From assembly GCA_030049955.1 (NCBI GenBank), contig JASIJX010000570.1, positions 1 to 10,491 of the forward strand: a DNA stretch of 10,491 bases. The letters are read 5' to 3'. The position numbers were made by a program, and so were the translations under genes. Shown piece after piece: positions 5,758 through 10,491 of this stretch. The notes under the pieces were generated by a model. That model was not told the DNA's origin. It worked only from the letters and a program-made list of their open reading frames with translations, and made no database searches. This stretch comes from Acidobacteriaceae bacterium (lineage in GTDB: Bacteria > Acidobacteriota > Terriglobia > Terriglobales > Acidobacteriaceae). How positions within the stretch are numbered: the stretch's first letter is position 1; each line of letters opens with the position of its first letter.

Positions 5758-7248
5758 CTACGGCTCAGTCCGTACCAGCACCAGCGCATTTGGCGTAAGC
5801 CTTAGCTCAAGCGTTCCGCCACTAAGATGCGTCCGCTCCGGCGCCGGCAGCGCCGTCTCGCGGTTCAACTGCTCCACCTGTGCCGGCGTAGGATCGTGCG
5901 GCGAGCCCATCGCCGCATACTTCGGCAGAACGTTGCCGTGGTCGCTGTCCACTCTCGCAACTGTTACCGCCGCATCCGGCGCCACATGCCGAATGCGCAG
6001 CATCACAGTCTCGTCGCGGCCAGTTGTTCCCGGATCGGCCAGATTCCACACCGCAACCGCCAGCGCGCCTTGCGCCGTCTTCGTCACAATCGCGTCCTGC
6101 GCGTCGTTCGCAATGCGCCGGTCGCCCAGGTTGTGCAGTAAGCCGTATGCATAGTAGCTCGGCTTGTTGATGCCGCCTTTGGCGCGCAGTCCGAACATGC
6201 CTACAAACGGCTTCGGAATCGGCCCTCCCTCTTCGAACACATCCGAGAAGGTCCAGAACGACATCATTTGCACCATCCCATCGCACTGGCGAATGGTATT
6301 GGCCAGCGCCGGCCCCACAAAAATCGTGTCGCGTGATTCATGCTCGCCCTGCACGTTCCACTCCGTCAGAAACAGCGGCACGTCGGACATTGCCGAAGCC
6401 TGGATCTCTCCACGCACCTTACTCACGGCGCGGCACACGCGCTCGTCCATCGGAATCTGCTCTTCGGTCCCGAAAAGATTTTCCACCGTATCATCGGCGT
6501 ACGCATGCGTCGAAACAAAATCCACCGGCACCTGATTCGCCGCCATGTATTTCAGAAACTCCGGCACCCACGCAGCAGCCGCCGAAGCCGGCCCGCCCAC
6601 GCGCAGCCGCGGGCTCACGCTCTTGATCGCGCGCGCCGTGTGCGCATACAGCTCAAAGTACGACTTCTGGCGCGGAACGCCTCCCCAGAAGTCGATGTTC
6701 GGCTCGTTCCATACCTCGAAGTACCACTGCGCCACTTCGTCGATTCCATAGCGGTCCACCAGGTGCTGCGCAAAATGCTTTATCAAGTCGTCCCACAGCT
6801 CCAGGCTCTTCGGCGGTGAAACATTCGGCTTGTACCAGAACGCATGCAGATCATCCGGATTGAAGGCCAGTTTCTTCGGCATGAAGCTGATTTCTACAAA
6901 CGGCCGCACGCCGTTCTTCAGCAATCCGTCATAAATCTGGTCCACGTACGCGAAGTTATAAACCGGATTGCAGTGATCATCCAGGTTATAGACACCGTTC
7001 TCGTCGTGAAGAATGGCGTGGAACCGCACGTACTCAAAATCGGCCACCTTCTTAACCGCGCGCATGTCATCGCGGTAGCTCTCGCGCAGCGCCAGGTTGG
7101 CCCGGCCAGAACCGAACATCTGCTCCCAGAAATGCGGAAACGGCTCGCCTTTAGCCTGCGCATCGATTTCAATTTGCTGCTGCGCCCGCACGCCGCACGC
7201 GAGCGCTAATAACGCGAGAGGCAAGACAAAACAATTTCGGCGAGGCAC
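5758..7248 (-). CDS. Secreted GH39 glycosidase (beta-xylosidase-like)
   Basis: This 496-residue clan GH-A enzyme of family 39 type is a retaining glycosidase; characterised members include beta-xylosidases and alpha-L-iduronidases. Residues 1-22 form a signal peptide (basic start, VLPLALLALAC core, likely cut after GVRA). The TIM barrel follows (about 35-370), beginning with FPHFWEQMFGSGRANLAL and YVRFHAILHDENGVY. The catalytic acid/base is Glu182 in WYFEVWNEPN, and the nucleophile is Glu296 in LFLTEWN, as expected of GH39. VDFVSTHAYADD (242-253) and SYYAYGLLHNLGDRR (364-378) are also family-like. About 380-496 should form the C-terminal beta-sandwich. The start is GTG, supported by AGGAG 8 nt upstream (7257-7261). 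It lies 102 bp downstream of the TonB receptor gene on the same strand, with a hairpin between them. Xylan-type substrate is inferred from the family only. Confidence 0.92.
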   Translation of the reverse strand: MPRRNCFVLPLALLALACGVRAQQQIEIDAQAKGEPFPHFWEQMFGSGRANLALRESYRDDMRAVKKVADFEYVRFHAILHDENGVYNLDDHCNPVYNFAYVDQIYDGLLKNGVRPFVEISFMPKKLAFNPDDLHAFWYKPNVSPPKSLELWDDLIKHFAQHLVDRYGIDEVAQWYFEVWNEPNIDFWGGVPRQKSYFELYAHTARAIKSVSPRLRVGGPASAAAAWVPEFLKYMAANQVPVDFVSTHAYADDTVENLFGTEEQIPMDERVCRAVSKVRGEIQASAMSDVPLFLTEWNVQGEHESRDTIFVGPALANTIRQCDGMVQMMSFWTFSDVFEEGGPIPKPFVGMFGLRAKGGINKPSYYAYGLLHNLGDRRIANDAQDAIVTKTAQGALAVAVWNLADPGTTGRDETVMLRIRHVAPDAAVTVARVDSDHGNVLPKYAAMGSPHDPTPAQVEQLNRETALPAPERTHLSGGTLELRLTPNALVLVRTEP

Positions 7249-7256
7249 GGTTAGCG

Positions 7257-7261
7257 CTCCT
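7257..7261 (-). promoter_or_regulatory. Ribosome binding site of the GH39 gene
   Basis: Reads AGGAG on the minus strand, 8 nt before the GTG at 7248. This settles the GTG start, which also gives a complete signal peptide. Confidence 0.7.
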
Positions 7262-7273
7262 GAACGCGGTTGG

Positions 7274-7279
7274 ATTATA
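7274..7279 (-). promoter_or_regulatory. Candidate -10 element of the GH39 gene
   Basis: A perfect TATAAT on the minus strand, 25 nt before the GTG start. It would give a leader of about 18-20 nt that still contains the Shine-Dalgarno. No -35 match lies at 16-18 bp; that place falls inside the stem of the upstream terminator hairpin. Its position just after a terminator supports separate transcription of GH39, but the missing -35 keeps this tentative. Confidence 0.4.
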
Positions 7280-7287
7280 TCGGAGAA

Positions 7288-7331
7288 TGAAAAGGCAGCG
7301 CGCGGCGAAGCTCGGCTGAGTTCGCCGCGCG
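7288..7331 (-). terminator. Hairpin terminator of the TonB receptor gene
   Basis: An 11-bp perfect GC-rich stem (7299-7309 with 7321-7331) is extended inward by CTC/GAG around a GGCT loop with one bulged G. It begins about 20 nt after the receptor stop at 7353-7351. In the minus direction the stem is followed by CTGCC and then TTTTC, so the U tract is short and displaced by about 5 nt. A Rho-independent terminator of moderate strength is likely; some read-through into GH39 is possible. Confidence 0.6.
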
Positions 7332-7350
7332 AAAGGTTGTTGTTTTCAGG

Positions 7351-10300
7351 CTAGAAGTTGAAGTTCGCCTGCAGAGTGACAGTGCGGCCGCCCAGCGCCG
7401 ACTGCGCCTGACCGAAGTTTGTTGTGGTGATGCTGTTCGAAATACTGCTCGGGTTGAAGTTGAGATTGTTAAACAGATTGAACGCATCGCCGCGAACCTG
7501 AAGGCCCGCGCCCTCATGCAATCGGGGCATGCCGAAGGTCTTGCTTACCGTCGCGTCCAGGTCTCTATAGTGCGGGCCGGGCAAGGAATTGCGGCCGATG
7601 CCGGGGCTCTGCGGAATTGCTCCGCCTGTAGCTGGGAAAGTCGGGCCAATCGCGTACGCAGGCGGTGCAAAATACACCTCGGCTCCGTTCAGATTTGTGG
7701 CCGCACGTGGGAAGTTGATGTTAACGCCATTGCCCACTTTTGGCCCGGATTTGAATGCCGCATTGCTCGTGTCGCGGCCTGCTCCGCCCAGGTAAGCGCC
7801 GGGCAAAAGCTGGCTGTACCCGCATGTGCTGCAATACAAGCTTCCACTCGGCGTGGCCGGCGTGCCCGATCCGGTATTAAACACCGGCTGCCACGGAAAT
7901 CCGGTGTGCCAGTTGAAGATGCCGCTGATGTTCCACCCGCCCACGATCTTCTCAGCCCAGTTGTGGCCGCCGCGGAAGAAGACCGGCTGCCACATTCCAA
8001 AAGCCTTGAAGCTGTCGGTCACGTTGTAGTCCGAAGGTCCGTAGCTAAGCTGCGGATCGTACGGATAAAACTGCTCTTCGTACGGAGCGGAACTCACGTC
8101 CATGCTTTTGGCCCAGTTAAAATTCACCTGCGCCTGGAACCAGTTCGATAACTGGTGCCGCGCCGTCACGATCATCGAGTTGTAATTGGCGGTCCCATTG
8201 TTGCCCCAGAAGTTCACGCTGTTGACTTTGGGATTGAGTGTCACGCTTTTGACAGAAGCCACAGCATTCTCGTCGTAATGGAAGAACGTATGGCGGGACT
8301 GACTGCCGGAGTAACCCAGCGTAAACACCGTCCGGAATCCAATATCCTGCTGCATGTCGAACGAGAAGTGTTGCACGTACGTCGTTGGCAAGGTGGAAGG
8401 AAATGCTTGTATCTGAATCGCGCCGGGCGTGGTGGGCAGGCCGTTGGGCCCGAAGGCCGTGGCCCCGATAGCGGTCACATTCGGATTCGGCGGATAGCCG
8501 AAGAGCGAGTGAATGTTTGTGGCCGTCGCGTAGACGATGCCAGGGTTCGGTGACGAGGGCGTCGCCATCGTGAAGTTCGGCGAGATGGTGATGCCGGGGT
8601 TGGCGAAGACGTTCGCAGAGATGGCGATCTCGAGCTCGTTGTAGTTAATGCCATATCCGCCACGGAATACTGTGCGGCCGTGGCTCCTGGGAGGCGACCA
8701 GGCAAAGCCCACTTGAGGCCCGAAATTCCATTTTTGCGGAACCCACAGATTCCCGCCGCGCTGAATAAAGAGCCCGGTAAGCAACGCATCCCCGCTGCCC
8801 AGGCGAGTCGAAAACATGTCGTCCTCTTTGGCATTAAGCGACCCGAAGTAGTTATAGCGGAGGCCAAGGGTGACGGTAAGGCCGGATGACACTTTGAAGT
8901 TATCCTGCGCAAACCCACCCCACAAGTTTTCACGATTGTCCTGCCGCGCCGATGAGGGCACGCCGGTGCTCGGATCGAAGGTGCCGCTTTCCGATTGCGG
9001 CGCGTCGTTGAGAAAGTCCCACAGGTTGAAGAACCCGTACGCGGGCCGGGCGGATTGAGGATTGTTGTTCAGGTAATAGAGTCGCGTAAGCTCGGCGCCG
9101 AACTTCATTGTGTGCCGCCCGATGATCTTGGTCACGATGTCGCGGTAGCCGTAGGTCCATTGATTGAGAATGCTGGGCCCGGGCGCACCGAAATATTCCG
9201 GCGTGATGCTGCCGATGGCCAGCGGCTGGCTGGTCGGCAACCCGAAAGGCGCCTGGGGGTTGCTGTTAACCTCATTCCACCGCCATCCGGCCGCATTGGC
9301 GCGGGCCTCGTTGAGCAGATTGGCATTGAATGTGTGATTCCACAGGCCAGTAAATGCGTTGTTGATAACATCGTGATGCCAGAAGTTCATCGGCCGCACC
9401 GGCCCGTTGAAATCTGTCGTCGAGGTCGGCACCCAGTAGACCGTCCCTGTCAGCCGGTCGTTGCCGGTAACATCAGCATCCACGCGCCCGTTGTATTGAT
9501 CGTCGGTAATGGTCGTCGGATCTTGCGTGGTGAAGTCGGCAATATCGGCCGTAGTGGTATTCAGGCCGCTGCCAACGCCGGGCGTGGTTGAGCTTTTCCA
9601 GGTCGGATCCTGCGTTCCTCGTGGCGTTGTTAATGGCGAACCAACATTCAATCCCTGGCCCGGAATCGTGTTGCAATTTTTTCCCTCGATCAGGCCGATG
9701 TTGGCGCAGGTCTGCGCAACGAACGTCCCGCTGACGCCTGCACCGGGAAAGGTGAGATAGGTGTTCGAGATATTGCCCGAGGGGGCCAGCTTATCGAAAG
9801 CGGGAGTATCATACCACCCTGTCGCAGTGTTCTGGATCGTGCCGCTGCGCTGACCCTCATAGCTGAAGAACGCGAACAGACGGTTCCTCAACAAAGGGCC
9901 GCCAAGGTTTGCGCCCCATTGATTGAACTGCTGATTATTGCGCAACAGCCCGCGTTGGGCCGGCGTGCCGCTGTTGAAAAAGGCAGGACCGTTGTAGGGC
10001 TGGTAGGCGTTCAGGCCTGCGCTCCAGCGCTGGAAGAATACGCCCCCGTGTACCTGATTGGTTCCGCTCTTGGTGGTCACCTGTACCTGTGCGCCCGCGA
10101 ACCGGCTGTCTTCGGCGTCGTACTGGTTCGTGGTTACGCGCACATCATCCACCGACTGTTCTGACGGCGTAATAACCGTCGATCCACCCCACACCGCGCT
10201 CGTCGTGCTGATGCCGTCGATGGAATAGCCGCTGTTTTGGAACTGATTGCCGTTGGCAAACATCTGCGGACCATTTTCAGTTGCAAAGATGCCGCTACTA

Positions 10301-10491
10301 TTCGTTGGACCGACCGCCCCTGACTGCACGCCAGGAAGCGTGAATGTGCCGCCGGCAGCCGCCTGCGACATGTCGCTGATAGTTCCAGGTGCAAACTGCG
10401 TGAGTTGGAACACATCACGCCCGAACGTGGGCATGCTAACCACTTGATTGCTGCTGATGGTCTCGCCGATGGTGGCATTTTCGGCGTCGAG
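7351..10491 (-). CDS. Oar-like TonB-dependent outer membrane receptor (N-terminus beyond window edge)
   Basis: 1046 residues of a large outer membrane beta-barrel receptor are visible, and the frame stays open to the right edge. The GTG at 10443 is not a start: upstream codons read NATIGETISSNQVV directly into SMPTFGRDVFQL, the usual plug-domain junction of Oar-like receptors. The missing part should hold the signal peptide and the carboxypeptidase-regulatory-like domain. Plug features are SIDGIST (90-96 of the visible part) and QVTTKSGTNQVHG (137-149). The rest is barrel, with many aromatic strands and Asn/Gly/Pro-rich loops. It closes with VRGDAFNLFNNLNFN and a terminal Phe, the C-terminal signal for barrel insertion by BAM. 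Such receptors are numerous in Acidobacteriota; the ligands of most are unknown. Because GH39 follows, uptake of oligosaccharides is a reasonable guess, not shown. Confidence 0.93.
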   Translation of the reverse strand, partial: LDAENATIGETISSNQVVSMPTFGRDVFQLTQFAPGTISDMSQAAAGGTFTLPGVQSGAVGPTNSSGIFATENGPQMFANGNQFQNSGYSIDGISTTSAVWGGSTVITPSEQSVDDVRVTTNQYDAEDSRFAGAQVQVTTKSGTNQVHGGVFFQRWSAGLNAYQPYNGPAFFNSGTPAQRGLLRNNQQFNQWGANLGGPLLRNRLFAFFSYEGQRSGTIQNTATGWYDTPAFDKLAPSGNISNTYLTFPGAGVSGTFVAQTCANIGLIEGKNCNTIPGQGLNVGSPLTTPRGTQDPTWKSSTTPGVGSGLNTTTADIADFTTQDPTTITDDQYNGRVDADVTGNDRLTGTVYWVPTSTTDFNGPVRPMNFWHHDVINNAFTGLWNHTFNANLLNEARANAAGWRWNEVNSNPQAPFGLPTSQPLAIGSITPEYFGAPGPSILNQWTYGYRDIVTKIIGRHTMKFGAELTRLYYLNNNPQSARPAYGFFNLWDFLNDAPQSESGTFDPSTGVPSSARQDNRENLWGGFAQDNFKVSSGLTVTLGLRYNYFGSLNAKEDDMFSTRLGSGDALLTGLFIQRGGNLWVPQKWNFGPQVGFAWSPPRSHGRTVFRGGYGINYNELEIAISANVFANPGITISPNFTMATPSSPNPGIVYATATNIHSLFGYPPNPNVTAIGATAFGPNGLPTTPGAIQIQAFPSTLPTTYVQHFSFDMQQDIGFRTVFTLGYSGSQSRHTFFHYDENAVASVKSVTLNPKVNSVNFWGNNGTANYNSMIVTARHQLSNWFQAQVNFNWAKSMDVSSAPYEEQFYPYDPQLSYGPSDYNVTDSFKAFGMWQPVFFRGGHNWAEKIVGGWNISGIFNWHTGFPWQPVFNTGSGTPATPSGSLYCSTCGYSQLLPGAYLGGAGRDTSNAAFKSGPKVGNGVNINFPRAATNLNGAEVYFAPPAYAIGPTFPATGGAIPQSPGIGRNSLPGPHYRDLDATVSKTFGMPRLHEGAGLQVRGDAFNLFNNLNFNPSSISNSITTTNFGQAQSALGGRTVTLQANFNF

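Noticed and set aside
7259..7305. Lipoprotein signal at the GH39 N-terminus or a full sigma-70 promoter with -35
   Set aside because: The Cys at residue 18 has Ala at -3 and Leu at -2, a poor lipobox; and no TTGACA-like hexamer lies at 16-18 bp from the TATAAT.
7516..8151. A 211-codon plus-strand frame, and a 198-codon one at 8995-9591, opposite the TonB receptor
   Set aside because: Both lie entirely antisense to a clearly coding beta-barrel gene and show no domain features.
10441..10443. GTG as the start of the TonB receptor gene
   Set aside because: The frame remains open to the window edge, and the upstream residues match the expected plug-domain lead-in, so the gene is cut by the window.

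Overview
The window looks like a chromosomal segment of an acidobacterium, most likely the Terriglobales/Acidobacteriaceae group. This is an inference from four things: moderately high GC, a very large Oar-like TonB-dependent receptor (a family strongly expanded in that phylum), several exported glycoside hydrolases, and the overall look of the proteins. No 16S or other decisive taxonomic marker is present.

Layout, left to right. (1) 1-708 (+) is the C-terminal third of a GH3 beta-glucosidase/xylosidase whose 5' part lies outside the window. It is followed after 35 bp by an exported seven-bladed-propeller lactonase (744-2018, +), probably in the same transcript. (2) Convergent to these is an exported (alpha/alpha)6-barrel glycosidase-like protein (2096-3457, -) with a Tat-like leader and a strong ribosome binding site. 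(3) Next comes a short housekeeping island: a 73-residue zinc-ribbon protein (3642-3863, -), a divergently placed DoxX-like membrane protein (4034-4477, +), the small SRP RNA gene ffs (about 4558-4656, +), and fabH (4714-5730, +), which starts at TTG. (4) Finally, on the minus strand and convergent to fabH, are a secreted GH39 glycosidase (5758-7248, GTG start) and, upstream of it, an Oar-like TonB-dependent receptor (7351 to beyond the right edge). A hairpin terminator and a consensus -10 hexamer lie between those two.

How the parts fit: GH3, GH39, the exported six-hairpin enzyme, the lactonase and the TonB receptor are consistent with breakdown of plant or fungal polysaccharide at the cell envelope and uptake of the products. 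The linkage to a particular substrate (xylan-type for GH39) is inferred only from family. The central island (SRP RNA, FabH) is core metabolism and does not belong to that pathway.

I found no CRISPR array, transposase, integrase, tRNA, prophage or defence gene, and no convincing new system. The less ordinary points are the inverted repeat that exactly frames the ffs -10 element, a 12-bp interrupted hairpin in the ffs-fabH leader, the glycosidase-like protein that I cannot place in a GH family, and an exported lactonase next to GH3. No stretch longer than 300 bp lacks a gene; the gaps are about 35, 77, 184, 170, 80, 57, 27 and 102 bp.
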